A stretch of DNA of 64,000 nucleotides from Nothophaeocryptopus gaeumannii (lineage: Eukaryota; Ascomycota; Dothideomycetes; Mycosphaerellales; Mycosphaerellaceae), in assembly GCA_031771865.1 (NCBI GenBank), contig JASISA010000001.1, positions 1,550,001 through 1,614,000 on the forward strand, in the 5' to 3' direction. Positions 41,534 through 51,599 of the stretch are shown here, piece by piece (position 1 is the stretch's first letter; the number at the start of each line of letters is the position of its first letter). Made by a program: the position numbers and the translations under genes. The notes below the pieces were generated by a model. It had not been told where the DNA came from. It made no database searches and saw nothing but the letters and a program-made list of their open reading frames with translations.

Positions 41534-42176
41534 TGTGTGTTCTACAGCTGATCAGTTATGCATATAGGATGTCAGCGATTGTATGCGACGTACATGTGGT
41601 ATTCAATGGCGAGTGGAGGAGGTGGACTCGCGGAGATGGAGTTGTTGGAGCAAGCTCGACGTCCGCGCTGCCAAGACCTCGCTCCACCTTCCTGCCGCTT
41701 CACGACTACCTTCCACCTGCCACCAAAGCACCACTAGCCAACCCATCTACAACAACAACCACGCGCACATGAATAGACGACGAAACGACTGCGCAGACGC
41801 TGACGAGGAGACTAGCCGACCAGACATTATCGATCCAAACCGCATTCACCGGCGAACACACAAGGCGATTCAATTGCGAGCTCGCCCAAGAACAACACCC
41901 TGTCTGCTTCTCAACACAGGAAGGCGGAGTACGAGCGCAGCAGATCGGAGTGCGGCCTGCAAAGCTCCTCACGCATCTCAGGCGTCGCTCGAGCTGGCAC
42001 AAGCTGCAAGAGAGTTATCGGGCGACAACGTTGAGCCTCGACTGACTCCCTCTGGCCCCCCGAGTGCCGACTTGCAGCATTACGCTGCCTGGACCCGAAG
42101 AGCGAGAGATTTTGGTACTCGAGGAGGGATCTGGAGAATTGCTGAGTGATTTCCGGACACATCGACATCGCCCATC
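41534..42176. promoter_or_regulatory. Divergent upstream region of the complex I subunit and CAF1 genes
   Basis: A 643-bp region between two divergent housekeeping genes. A 188-codon plus-strand frame at 41583-42149 crosses it, but its Arg/Ser/Pro/Thr-rich sequence looks like translated leader. No specific site is assigned. Confidence 0.4.
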
Positions 42177-43697
42177 ATGCCTCCTGCGGTAGGGCGCATG
42201 CACCCTTCGCACATGAGCAATCCTTTCGCACACCTCAATCCGAGGCACTCATTACCGCAAAGCTCCCATTATCAGGCACAATCACAACACCTGCCGAGCT
42301 TCTCGAATTCCCACCAGACATTCGGCAATAGTGCCCTCAATGGCGGCATATCACCTTTCAACCCAAGCTCGCCGTATGGCAGCTCGGCATTCAGCACAGC
42401 AACTGGAGCGGCAACATTCAATGGGTCAATGTTAGGTGGCCAAGGGCAAGGGTTGGGTTCAGCAGCCGCGCAGGCAGGATTTGCAAGAGGCGCCGCTATG
42501 CAAGAGCACGGACATCAAATTGAAGCAGCTGGGTTGACCATGAAGACTGGTGCAGCCGCAAGAATACGAGAAGTGTGGAGGCATAATTTGGAGTCGGAGA
42601 TGCACATGCTGCGGCAGCTCGTACAGAAATACCCGTACGTCTCCATGGATGCAGAATTCCCTGGAATCGTCGCGAGACCGATTGGCAATTTTGCTGGCTC
42701 TAAGGCAGAGTATCATTATCAGACTCTGCGTTGCAACGTGGATATCCTTAAACCTATTCAAGTCGGTATCACTTTGTGGGATGCTGAAGGAAATGTTCCT
42801 CCTCAGCAGGACTCCAGCATTTCAACTCAGCCAAACGGCAAGTTGCCAGGATACAACAATCTCCTGAACCAGAACATTCCCTGCACATGGGTCTTCAACT
42901 TTCAGTTCAACCTCGAGGAGGATATGTATGCTGAATCCAGCATCGAGCTTCTGAAGAACAGCGGCGTCGACTTTCAGCGACACATGGAGATGGGCATTTC
43001 GCAGGACGCTTTTGGAGCGCTGCTCACGACATCTGGCCTCGCTTTCAACCCAGATGTTCACTGGCTCAGCTTCCATTCCGGATACGACTTCGGATACCTC
43101 ATCAAGCTATTGTCTAACGACGCTCTGCCTATGGATCAAGCCGACTTCTTCGAGCTTGTGACCACCTTCTTCCCGAAGTTGTGGGACATTAAGTTTCTCC
43201 TGCGACACGCACAACGGAAGACGGCACAAGGGCAACTTTCGGACAATGGGCAGCGAATAGTCGACACACTCGGCACCAAGAGCGGACTGGCAGATCTCGC
43301 GGATGAGCTTGGTTGTGTCCGTGTTGGCAATCCGCATACCGCCGGCAGCGACGCATGGCTCACCGGTGGTGTCTTTTGGGCGATGAAGAACAAGATCTTC
43401 AACGGCAACCTCGAAGATGATCTTTCTGATCAAATTTATGGGCTGCACGGCGTGCCGGCACCTGCGTCTCAACAGTATAGGGAAGAGTTCTTTGCAGCGC
43501 AAGGCACGCCTGGGCAGGCAAACGGCGCTTCGGGCGGTGTACTGAGTGGGCTTGGATCTGGTGCTACGACTAACTTCACACCGAGCAACAACCCCAGCAC
43601 TCCCACAACGCAACATGCCGGTTTGAACAATCAGACACCTGGACCGTACCCTCACAATCTGGGCGGCGCGTTTGGGAACTTCCAGTATGGCAAATAG
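42177..43697 (+). CDS. POP2: CCR4-NOT deadenylase subunit CAF1/POP2
   Basis: 3'-5' poly(A) exonuclease of the CCR4-NOT complex (cytoplasm and P-bodies). It is a single-exon 506-residue protein. A Ser/Gly/Ala-rich N-terminus of about 120 residues is followed by the DEDD-type nuclease: IREVWRHNLESEM, SMDAEFPGIVARP (first Asp and Glu, about 155), WLSFHSGYDFGYLIKLL (second Asp, about 307) and AGSDAWLTGGVFWAM (last Asp). Pairing with Ccr4 is established for the family. Gly/Ala/Thr/Asn-rich disorder ends the protein. All DEDD acidic residues appear present, so it should be active. Confidence 0.95.
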   Translation: MPPAVGRMHPSHMSNPFAHLNPRHSLPQSSHYQAQSQHLPSFSNSHQTFGNSALNGGISPFNPSSPYGSSAFSTATGAATFNGSMLGGQGQGLGSAAAQAGFARGAAMQEHGHQIEAAGLTMKTGAAARIREVWRHNLESEMHMLRQLVQKYPYVSMDAEFPGIVARPIGNFAGSKAEYHYQTLRCNVDILKPIQVGITLWDAEGNVPPQQDSSISTQPNGKLPGYNNLLNQNIPCTWVFNFQFNLEEDMYAESSIELLKNSGVDFQRHMEMGISQDAFGALLTTSGLAFNPDVHWLSFHSGYDFGYLIKLLSNDALPMDQADFFELVTTFFPKLWDIKFLLRHAQRKTAQGQLSDNGQRIVDTLGTKSGLADLADELGCVRVGNPHTAGSDAWLTGGVFWAMKNKIFNGNLEDDLSDQIYGLHGVPAPASQQYREEFFAAQGTPGQANGASGGVLSGLGSGATTNFTPSNNPSTPTTQHAGLNNQTPGPYPHNLGGAFGNFQYGK

Positions 43698-44591
43698 ACA
43701 GGCCAGTGGGCGATTCCTAAACCAGCGGCATGGCCCACTCCGATGGAGGAATATATAGAAAGCCAACACAAACGCTGCCCGGCATACCAACGCTACCCGA
43801 ACGATTGGTTTGGGCGTGATTGGTTGGTGGGGTCAATGTTATGATACCCGTGTATGTGTAGATAGGAGCAACAGCCGTTAGGGCGGGAGGAGCATCTGGG
43901 TGGGCAGGGGATCGGAGTTTTGGAGCTGGGATGGAAAAGCGCTCGCTGGTAGCTATTGTGAGTATTCTAGACATTTCAAGCCTTCAAGCTTAATGCGTTC
44001 TCGATAATTTCCTCCTCTTTGCTACGACATCGCTCACTGCTGTGCACATGACTAACTCAGCCATACTGGGCGTTGATACCGCTTCCATTCTTCCGGCACA
44101 GCAGCAGAGGGCGTCTGCGTCGTCAGCAATCGGAAAGGCTGCGCTGTTGTGGCGCTACGAGCTGAGCAGGGGAACGTCCGAGAAAGATGCACGGAGGCCG
44201 CTCAAGGGTCAATGTGCGCGAAAAGAAGCGAATACCATATAGGTAGAGAGCAGTCAGCTTCTGCGAGTAAACTTAGCAGCCCTGTGACGATTTAGCCCGG
44301 TGAGGATTGTAGCAAGATCGAATTCGGTAAAACCGAGTAAACCATCTTTGGCGAGATACTATATACATTACCTCAAGCCAGATCCTACCCTTTTTCGTTC
44401 CAGTTCTTGATGTTACAATCAAGCAGCTTTCCGGGTATGGGAAAATCCAGGTGCATCTCGCCACTGCTTTCCAATAGTAAGGCTCATCTCACTACTCGCG
44501 AGACAGTAGCCAATATTGAGCTCATGAGTCCCGCTCCCATCCCAGTTGAAGCTTGCTTCCCTCCATCACCAGTTTGCCCTCGAGGAGACTT
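43698..44591. other. Convergent intergenic region, no gene seen
   Basis: It holds the 3' ends of CAF1 and SEN2. An 85-codon minus-strand frame (43717-43974) and other short frames lack protein features. Confidence 0.4.
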
Positions 44592-45956
44592 CTAGTCTCT
44601 GCTTCGATTCGCAATCCATCGCTTGATAACGAACTCCCTAACTTTATACCTCCTCAGAAGTTCTCCCACGTCCTCCTCACCACTCACGGAACTCCTCGGC
44701 GCCGGAACATCCACATAAACCAGCACCAACGTCTTCAAAACCTGAGCCTGTACTCGATTGATGCAATGTAACCACCACCAATCTTTCTGGTCATCCACCC
44801 TTCGTTTTGCGTATCCTTCGGAAGTCGACCAGTAAGGGTCGCCATAGGAGGGGAGGATTAGGATTGCGAATTCTGCGTGGCTGAATACGGGGCCGCGGTA
44901 GTAGAGGAGGTAGTCGACGGAGAATTTTACTCCTGGGCGGACGACCCAGCCTAGGGAGCGGAAATGGTGGTAGACAATGTAGCTTAAGAGGAAGCGGTCG
45001 TCCGGGGCGGCTGTGTAAGGGAGAGATTCTGGGGGAAAGAGAGAGTGGGCTGAGAAGAGATTCAGCAGGGATCCAGTGGAATAGGCTGTATCCTGTTGAT
45101 TCGGCAGACTTGGCGCGTGAGACCGCATTTGGAGAACGCCGAGCGAGTAGGTGAGGAAGAAGGCTTCTTCGAGTGTGAGTTGGAGGTGTTCTTGGTTGGC
45201 GAAATCGGGTTCGGGTTCGGATTCTTCGTCGCTGATGTCCCCTGCGTCCATGACAGCTCGTTGAGTTTGTGGTGCTACTGTTGCACTCGGTGGCGTTGCT
45301 CCCTCAAGCGCTATTGGCGCATTTGTTGTCGATGCTTCGTCTTCTGCAACAGACTCCGCTTCAATCAGCACACTTGGATCCAGTTTGCCTTCTTCCACCA
45401 GCTTCTGCCTTTCGATCCTCTCAGCCTCTGCTCTCGCTCTCTCCAACTTGAAAAGCCTCCGCTTCTCTCGTCTCGCATTGGTCGCTTCCTCTGCAGTCCC
45501 TCCTCCAGCTCGCCTCGCTTTCACTCGTGCTTTCTCTCGTTCTAACCAGCTTGGCTCACTCCGACTAAGAGTGCCCTTGCCGAAGAAACCCATCTCCCAC
45601 AACGCACGTGCATGCTGGGGATCCGTCACATGCACTGATCTGGTCTCTGGTGAGAAGTAACCAATGTATGGCTCTGAGAGGTGAGATGATGGTGGTGCTA
45701 ATTTCTGGGCCAGATATGTGTAGGCCAGTCGTAAGAGCGAGATTGGATTTGTTGGATGGAAGGCCGGGAGTGGATGTGTCGCAAGTGGTAAGGGCTTGCT
45801 GTGTATTTGGGCATAATTTGGTCGTCGCGGCCTATTCGGCTTCTTCTTGGCAGGAGTTGTGGTTCCATTTGGTCCGACGACATGTCCATTCAATTTTGAT
45901 GTCTCTTGTTTTGCAACTTCTGGAGGATGCCCGTTTGGTAGAGACGATGAAGACAT
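44592..45956 (-). CDS. SEN2: tRNA-splicing endonuclease subunit SEN2
   Basis: Catalytic subunit that cuts the 5' splice site of pre-tRNAs. 454 residues, single exon. The N-terminal region (PNYAQIHSKPLPL..., YFSPETRSVHV, ALWEMGFFGKGTLSRSEPSW) is followed by a charged linker with a long Arg/Glu helix (about 150-200). The C-terminal nuclease domain has FSVDYLLYYRGPVFSHAEFA, which supplies the catalytic Tyr and His, and VLKTLVLVYVDVP with the catalytic Lys (about 410). All three catalytic residues are present, which separates it from the SEN15 and SEN54 subunits; SEN34 lacks this N-terminal arrangement. It is divergent from the scramblase gene. Confidence 0.92.
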   Translation of the reverse strand: MSSSSLPNGHPPEVAKQETSKLNGHVVGPNGTTTPAKKKPNRPRRPNYAQIHSKPLPLATHPLPAFHPTNPISLLRLAYTYLAQKLAPPSSHLSEPYIGYFSPETRSVHVTDPQHARALWEMGFFGKGTLSRSEPSWLEREKARVKARRAGGGTAEEATNARREKRRLFKLERARAEAERIERQKLVEEGKLDPSVLIEAESVAEDEASTTNAPIALEGATPPSATVAPQTQRAVMDAGDISDEESEPEPDFANQEHLQLTLEEAFFLTYSLGVLQMRSHAPSLPNQQDTAYSTGSLLNLFSAHSLFPPESLPYTAAPDDRFLLSYIVYHHFRSLGWVVRPGVKFSVDYLLYYRGPVFSHAEFAILILPSYGDPYWSTSEGYAKRRVDDQKDWWWLHCINRVQAQVLKTLVLVYVDVPAPRSSVSGEEDVGELLRRYKVREFVIKRWIANRSRD

Positions 45957-46422
45957 GATAGATTAGATTCAGACGTCCACGTGGTTTTCCAGATCCAAGA
46001 TCTCGGCTCGTGGTGTCAGATCAAGGAAGCAACGCAGTCTCGGGATGCCGAGTGGATCCTGGCGTGAGTTCGAGTGCCGCCGATGAGTCTTGCCTTGCCC
46101 GCTGAGAATTTCAGATGCAAATTTGACGTGCCGAATTTCCAAGTATGTGGCTTTGAATGTTAGACGAAAGATGCAGGTTCTTGATAGATTTTCCTGACGG
46201 TAAGGAACGTCATGCTATCCTCAAAGAACATATATACAGAAGCAAGAGCTATGTTGTTGCAAAGCAAGAGGCAGCATTGTTCACCTGCAGTTGCCAAAGT
46301 GAGCCTGGCTCGGCCGTCCGGGCGCAAAGCGATACCGAAACCTTATCTACCGACCTACACCTACACTTTCGATGAACATGACGACTTTCTTCGTCGCCAC
46401 CTGCATGCACTGCAAGTACACC
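45957..46422. promoter_or_regulatory. Divergent upstream region of SEN2 and AIM25
   Basis: 466 bp between the two divergent starts (45956 and 46423). No individual element is identified. Confidence 0.4.
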
Positions 46423-48258
46423 ATGTCTGCGCCACGTTGGTCACTCCGTCTGCCCAGAGCTTCTACCACCCACTTGCTTGAGAGTCGCACAAGTGGACTC
46501 GGCAAGGCGCAGCAGCGAAGATGGATCCAAAAGCCACCTCCCCGAAGTCGTCCTTGGGGAAGCTTACCGAAGAAAGGTGGACGAGAGAATGAGGCAGATG
46601 AGAACAGGAAGGAATTACATGACTATCAGAAGAAGTTGGAGGAATTACAGGAACAGAACGAGCAGAGGCAGCGGATGAGTGAACAAGAGCAGCAACCTGG
46701 ACAAGCTCAGGCACAAGCGCCAGACCAGACCACGCCAGGCCGCAACACGCAGCTCGCTGCTACACTCGCAGAGTCAGATAATTCAGATCTCGTCGCCGAA
46801 GTACGCATACCCGACGATCCGAATGGCGTACTACCTTCAGACCATGCAGCTCTGTCAATATTGGGCAACAGTAGCTTGGTCATCCAGAGACAAATAGAAA
46901 TGATGAATATCATGATGGGATTTGAGCAGGCGAACAGATACATCATCATGAACGGCCAAGGCGAAACGGTAGGATATATTGCGGAGCAAGATCACGGTAT
47001 TGGAAGAGCTATGGTGAGACAGTTGGCCAGGACACATCGATCCTTCACAACACACATCTTTGACAGATACGAGAGGGAGGTTTGTAGGATACACAGGCCG
47101 TTTGCGTATATCAATAGTCGGATACGTATATATGACTGCGTACCTGAAGGTGGCTATGCAGAGATGGAGACATCAACTGCTCTGCAGGGTACCTCCACGA
47201 ACTCGGCTGTGAATCCTGGCGCTGTCGCGCAGGTATCGCCGTTGAAGCTGGATGAGATGCGTATCATCGGAGAGGCACAACAGCGATGGGCACCGCTCCG
47301 GAGAAAGTATGATCTATTCAGCTATCGACCGATTGAGCCTCCTCGCGAGGACGACAGTATCGCAAGCATCGAATCTGGGGAGAAACCTGTGTCGGATACC
47401 AAAGCTCTTACAGTGACCGAGTCGAAGACGAATGACGCAGCAATCGAAGCCGGAATGGTGCAGTTCGCACACGTCAACGAACCTTTCTTATCGTGGGACT
47501 TCACCCTCCGAGGTGAAGACCAGAGGACTATCGGCAGCGTCAACCGCAACTTTGCTGGTTTCGCTCGTGAAATCTTTACGGATACGGGTGTATACGCACT
47601 TCGAATGGACAGCGCGTCACAGTCATCCGCACTTAAATCCGCAGACGGCCAAGAGGTCGCGCGGTATGAGAGAGAAGCAACTGCGATGTCTCTAGATCAG
47701 CGAGCTGTCATGCTGGCGACTGCGGTTTCCATTGACTTTGATTACTTCTCTCGACACTCCCACAGTGGCGGGGGATTCATGCCATTCTTCTGGCCGATGG
47801 GCGGGGGCGCGGCGGAGGGTGGAGCAGCGGGCGCAGGTGCAGGTGCAGGCGCCGCAGGAGCGGCAGGAGAAGCAGGCGCTATTGAAGGTGCAGCTGGGGC
47901 TGCAGGCGCTGCTGGTCGTGGTATAGGCGGAGCTGGTGGTGCCGTGGGAGCTAGCGAAGGTGCGATTGCTGGAGCTGGTTCGATGGCGGGCTACGAAGCT
48001 ATGCAGCGTGGTGTCTATGGCCCGCGTGGTGGTGACGATGCAAGCCCGACTAGCAATGACCCGTTCGACCAGGGCGGGCAATACCCACAACAAGGCCAGC
48101 CTCCGCCGGATAGCGGTGATGTTTGGGGAGAGAGTCAAGATCCATGGGGACAAGATGGCCCCGGCGACGGCCCTCCTCCAAGTGCTGGAGGTGAGGGCGG
48201 AGGTGAAGGCGGTGGCGGCCTCTGGGACGCTCTCAGTGATTTCTTTGGCGACCAATGA
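46423..48258 (+). CDS. AIM25: Mitochondrial phospholipid scramblase-family protein (AIM25-like)
   Basis: 611 residues from the ATG at 46423, chosen because the sequence after it (MSAPRWSLRLPRASTTHLLE, with QQRRW nearby) is a typical Arg/Ser-rich mitochondrial presequence without acidic residues; an in-frame start 17 codons upstream is possible. A charged coiled-coil region (about 60-110) precedes the scramblase fold: SSLVIQRQIEMMNIMMGFEQ, YIIMNGQGETVGYIAEQ, HIFDRYEREVCRIHRPFAY, FLSWDFTLRGEDQRTIGSVN and DQRAVMLATAVSIDFDYFSR at the end. The C-terminal 130 residues are extremely Gly/Ala-rich, then Pro/Gln/Asp-rich. Yeast Aim25 is mitochondrial; lipid scrambling by this branch is inferred from the family. 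Confidence 0.88.
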   Translation: MSAPRWSLRLPRASTTHLLESRTSGLGKAQQRRWIQKPPPRSRPWGSLPKKGGRENEADENRKELHDYQKKLEELQEQNEQRQRMSEQEQQPGQAQAQAPDQTTPGRNTQLAATLAESDNSDLVAEVRIPDDPNGVLPSDHAALSILGNSSLVIQRQIEMMNIMMGFEQANRYIIMNGQGETVGYIAEQDHGIGRAMVRQLARTHRSFTTHIFDRYEREVCRIHRPFAYINSRIRIYDCVPEGGYAEMETSTALQGTSTNSAVNPGAVAQVSPLKLDEMRIIGEAQQRWAPLRRKYDLFSYRPIEPPREDDSIASIESGEKPVSDTKALTVTESKTNDAAIEAGMVQFAHVNEPFLSWDFTLRGEDQRTIGSVNRNFAGFAREIFTDTGVYALRMDSASQSSALKSADGQEVARYEREATAMSLDQRAVMLATAVSIDFDYFSRHSHSGGGFMPFFWPMGGGAAEGGAAGAGAGAGAAGAAGEAGAIEGAAGAAGAAGRGIGGAGGAVGASEGAIAGAGSMAGYEAMQRGVYGPRGGDDASPTSNDPFDQGGQYPQQGQPPPDSGDVWGESQDPWGQDGPGDGPPPSAGGEGGGEGGGGLWDALSDFFGDQ

Positions 48259-48475
48259 ATGGCATGATCAAATCTCCACTTAGTGCATAGCGCGGCCTTG
48301 TAAAGAGGGCTTGTAAAGTAGAGAAGGACACGGAGTGTACGAAATAGTGAACGACAGACGAACCGGACAGCCGTTGCGAAGCTGTTCCGATGTTTATGTA
48401 GCAGACAAAACTCACCTGGAGGCTGTTTGACGCACTCTTTCTTCCTTTCCTCAAGGCGATACATTTGATGCTATC

Positions 48476-49711
48476 TTACGCCATATTCTCCCTCAACAGC
48501 GGCCCAACTTGCTTTCTACTCGCCTCCAAATTCCGCTGATCCCAGCAATGCTCAAAGTGCACATCACCCTCCTTCTTCGCCTCAAACACCCCTGTCGCAT
48601 TCTCCAATTCCAGCTTGCCCTCCGCATTCTTGACAAATTTGTCCGCCGCTGCTTTGCCGTTTTCACTGAACGCCATCAACAGCAGCTGTCGATGAAACCC
48701 ATCTTCATTATCATAAGCCGTCATGATCGCAAACAAATCCAATTCCCTCTCCTTCGTCCATTCCTTGATCGTCGAACGAAGATCTTCGCTTTCGGAGCGG
48801 GAGTTGAGGTACTCGATTGGCTGGACGACGCTGCTGATCCCAAGCGTGAGGCCACTTTCTTCCCATTGCTTATAGTCTTTTCTCAAAATGTCCCTCAACG
48901 AAAGGCCATCGATATTCGATTTTGCATCATTGATTTCTTTGAAGAACCGATCGCGGTCGTAATCTTTGCCGTATTTATGCGAGATATTGATCTTCGCTTC
49001 GAGGAACCGGACGGCTTTTTTATCGTGTTCGGTTATCTTGTGTTCGGCTTTCATGTTTATGCTATCTATAAGGATTGAAGCGAGAGCGAGTTTGGCGACT
49101 TGGGCGTCCCATGTTGAGGCATAGGGGAAATCGTCCACAAGACGCCCGCCTTCTTGGGCTGCGCCGATTGTGGAGGAGACCATGGAGCCTAGGTCTTGCC
49201 AGATTTCGCGGAGGTGGTTTGTTACGAGGGAGGAGCATGACGCTGACTTTGTGATGATTCTGGGTTGTGCGGTCACAGGGACGGTTTGCTCATCTCCGTG
49301 GTGGTCGATTACTCCGTGGACTTGGGAGCGATAGAGTTCGCCCAGGTGGCCTTGGAGGGCATTGTGGTCGACTAATGTCCAAGAAGTCTTTTCCGCGGGG
49401 AAGGATCCGATATCGTCCAGGGTGATAAGTTCTGAGGGTTTGATGTCAGCGTGTTTGAGGAGGGCTGTAAGTTCTGGTCGGAGAGGCAGGTCTGAGGCTG
49501 GGATGTTTGTGACTGGTATGATGAATTTGCCGTTTCTTTTGGATTCGGCCTTGCTTGATTGGATGTAGCCGTATACCAGCGCGCATGTGATTGAGTCGAG
49601 ATCTGCAGATTCATTGCCGATGACGAAGGATGTTGGCGATTGGTCTTTCGGTGCTTGTTGGAGATTTCGCTTTGCTGAGACCAGGAAGGTCCGTACTGAC
49701 ATTCGGGACAT
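48476..49711 (-). CDS. PPX1: Exopolyphosphatase PPX1 (DHH phosphoesterase)
   Basis: Releases phosphate from the ends of polyphosphate. 411 residues, single exon. DHH-family motifs are all present: VIGNESADLDSITCALVYG (motif I, metal-binding Asp residues, about 31-49), LVDHNALQGHL (motif II) and GVIDHHGDEQ (motif III, DHH). A C-terminal DHHA2 domain begins near 240 (LRDILRKDYKQWEESGLTLG) and ends with the catalytic-region Arg-rich segment NLEASRKQVGP. Length and layout match yeast Ppx1 (about 397). The ATG at 49711 is used; a second in-frame ATG follows three codons later. Confidence 0.92.
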   Translation of the reverse strand: MSRMSVRTFLVSAKRNLQQAPKDQSPTSFVIGNESADLDSITCALVYGYIQSSKAESKRNGKFIIPVTNIPASDLPLRPELTALLKHADIKPSELITLDDIGSFPAEKTSWTLVDHNALQGHLGELYRSQVHGVIDHHGDEQTVPVTAQPRIITKSASCSSLVTNHLREIWQDLGSMVSSTIGAAQEGGRLVDDFPYASTWDAQVAKLALASILIDSINMKAEHKITEHDKKAVRFLEAKINISHKYGKDYDRDRFFKEINDAKSNIDGLSLRDILRKDYKQWEESGLTLGISSVVQPIEYLNSRSESEDLRSTIKEWTKERELDLFAIMTAYDNEDGFHRQLLLMAFSENGKAAADKFVKNAEGKLELENATGVFEAKKEGDVHFEHCWDQRNLEASRKQVGPLLRENMA

Positions 49712-50101
49712 GATGCATGGACTTTGGGCCTTTGAACTTCTGCTTGATATCTTAGCGTCTGCATCTGTTTGCGAGAGATGTTGTCATTCGATGTCTGCCT
49801 GAGGTGTTTAGCTTTAGCGCCAAGTCTGTGCGCTGAGGCCCAGGCTCCACCTTCTGGGAGGCACTCCATCAAAGCTACACATCTCTCTGCCTGCAACTGT
49901 CCTCACTCGCACAACACGCACTTCCGTCAAACTATCATTCGTACAAGTCGAGGAAGACGCAATTTATCACTCTTGCAGACCAACTATCTTTCAGCAGTCA
50001 CGATATTTTCGGCACTTGCTATAGCGTTGGCCCGCAGTCGGTTCTTGGCCCGCAGTCGGCTACCCACCATCGTCGAGGATCAGGTATAGGGAGCGGATAC
50101 C
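49712..50101. promoter_or_regulatory. Divergent upstream region of PPX1 and SGT1
   Basis: 390 bp between the two divergent starts. The only structure seen is a 15-bp direct repeat at 50027-50059, close to the SGT1 start. Confidence 0.4.
50027..50059. repeat. 15-bp direct repeat upstream of SGT1
   Basis: TTGGCCCGCAGTCGG occurs perfectly at 50027-50041 and 50045-50059, separated by 3 bp, ending 42 bp before the SGT1 ATG. It could be a small duplication or a paired binding site in the promoter or leader. Confidence 0.85.
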
Positions 50102-51322
50102 ATGACGAGTGAAGCCGCGCGCGGTAAGAGGGCGCTCGAAGCAAAGAACTATGACCTAGCCATCCAAGAGTACTCCGCAGCTATCGCTCAAGCTCCGACA
50201 TCACCGGACTTCTTCATTCAGCGGTCGACTGCTTTCCAGAGAGCAGGAAAGCTCCCTGAGGCTTTGGCAGACGCGGAACAAGCTGTTCTCAATGCACAGA
50301 AGCGCATGAAGAAAGAAGCTCTCACAGAGGCTCAATTCCGTCGAGGCATCGCTCTCTACATGCTTCAGCGGTATGGAAACGCCGAGTTCATCTTCAAGTT
50401 GGTGAAGAGTCGCGACGAGAAGCACAAGCAGGTCGACATGTGGCTTAGAAAGACCGAGATCAGCACTGCCACTATTGCCGAGGACGATGAGAAGCGGAAG
50501 CTCACTGCAAACGAGACTCCGTCTCAACCCAACACCGCTGCGGTAGAGACGGCCGCCAGCAGCTCGACAAACGGCAGCTCGACCGCACCTTCCAAGCCAG
50601 CCCCGCCAGCACCCACGCCAGCAGACAAAATTCGTCACGAATGGTACCAGAACTCTGAGAACATCTACTTCACTCTTCTAGCCAAGGGTGTCCCAAAAGA
50701 CAAAGCTCAGATCGAAATCACGGAGCGGTCACTCAGCGTCTCCTTCCCGGTCAACGAGAACTCTTCCTACGATCTTCACCTCGAGCCGCTTTTTGCCGCT
50801 GTTCAGCATGAGAAGTGCATTACCCGCGTGCTGCCAAGCAAGGTCGAAATCATCCTCATCAAGTCGCAGCCCGGTCAAAAGTGGGCCGCACTTGAGAGCA
50901 GCGAGCCTGTAGCTCCAAAGACAGACTCTGTTGCAGGTGCGACTGAGACAGCTGACGAGAGCAATGAAGCCGTCAAGCGTACCGTATTCAAGGAGAGTCA
51001 GCCGACGGGACCGGCGTATCCCACCTCTTCCAAGTCAGGCCCCAAGGATTGGGACAAGGTGGCGAAGGAGCTTCGTACTACAGAGGGTACCGGCAAGCCA
51101 GGCTCAGCGGAGGACGATGATGACTACGAGGGTGGCGACGAAGCTAATCACTTCTTTAAGAAACTGTTCAAAGGCGCGAGTCCCGAGATGCAGCGGGCGA
51201 TGATGAAGTCGTACACGGAGTCGAACGGTACGGCTCTGTCCACGAACTGGGATGAAGTCAGCAAGGGTCGAGTTGAGACTGTTCCACCAGATGGTATGGA
51301 GGCGAAGGAGTACTTTAAGTAG
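50102..51322 (+). CDS. SGT1: SGT1 co-chaperone (TPR-CS-SGS)
   Basis: HSP90 co-chaperone linking to SKP1-type ubiquitin ligases and kinetochore assembly. 406 residues, single exon. A TPR region spans about 1-115 (GKRALEAKNYDLAIQEYSAA, SPDFFIQRSTAFQRAGKLPE), and a Ser/Thr/Ala/Pro linker follows. The CS domain lies at about 178-270 (IRHEWYQNSENIYFTLLAKG, SVSFPVNENSSYDLHLEPLF, VEIILIKSQPGQKWAALE). The SGS domain is C-terminal (YPTSSKSGPKDWDKVAKEL, FFKKLFKGASPEMQRAMMKS, ending EAKEYFK). All three modules are complete and in the usual order. Confidence 0.95.
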   Translation: MTSEAARGKRALEAKNYDLAIQEYSAAIAQAPTSPDFFIQRSTAFQRAGKLPEALADAEQAVLNAQKRMKKEALTEAQFRRGIALYMLQRYGNAEFIFKLVKSRDEKHKQVDMWLRKTEISTATIAEDDEKRKLTANETPSQPNTAAVETAASSSTNGSSTAPSKPAPPAPTPADKIRHEWYQNSENIYFTLLAKGVPKDKAQIEITERSLSVSFPVNENSSYDLHLEPLFAAVQHEKCITRVLPSKVEIILIKSQPGQKWAALESSEPVAPKTDSVAGATETADESNEAVKRTVFKESQPTGPAYPTSSKSGPKDWDKVAKELRTTEGTGKPGSAEDDDDYEGGDEANHFFKKLFKGASPEMQRAMMKSYTESNGTALSTNWDEVSKGRVETVPPDGMEAKEYFK

Positions 51323-51599
51323 GCGAGGAGACTCTTTGATCTACTTGGTCGATGGCGCGACTTCATGGGGAAGACAATATCAAAGGTCTTCGGGCGAATG
51401 CCGAAAGTCTTTCAACGGAAGCCAAGAGAGCAGCGTTAGCAAGGCGTGGGGCGTTGGTATCACAAAGTCGTTTATGCATAGCGTCTGCTTCTCTGACGCA
51501 GTATGAAATTATGAAATTGAAGAACACTTTCACGATGAGGTAATCGTGTTCGTCGTCTCATCGTTCAATTCTGTCGATTTGCTCGCTGCTACAAGCTCC

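Noticed and set aside
41583..42149. 188-codon plus-strand frame before CAF1
   Set aside because: Arg/Ser/Pro/Thr-rich low-complexity sequence ending just before the CAF1 start. It looks like leader sequence in a divergent promoter.
43107..43790. 227-codon minus-strand frame
   Set aside because: Antisense shadow of the CAF1 gene.
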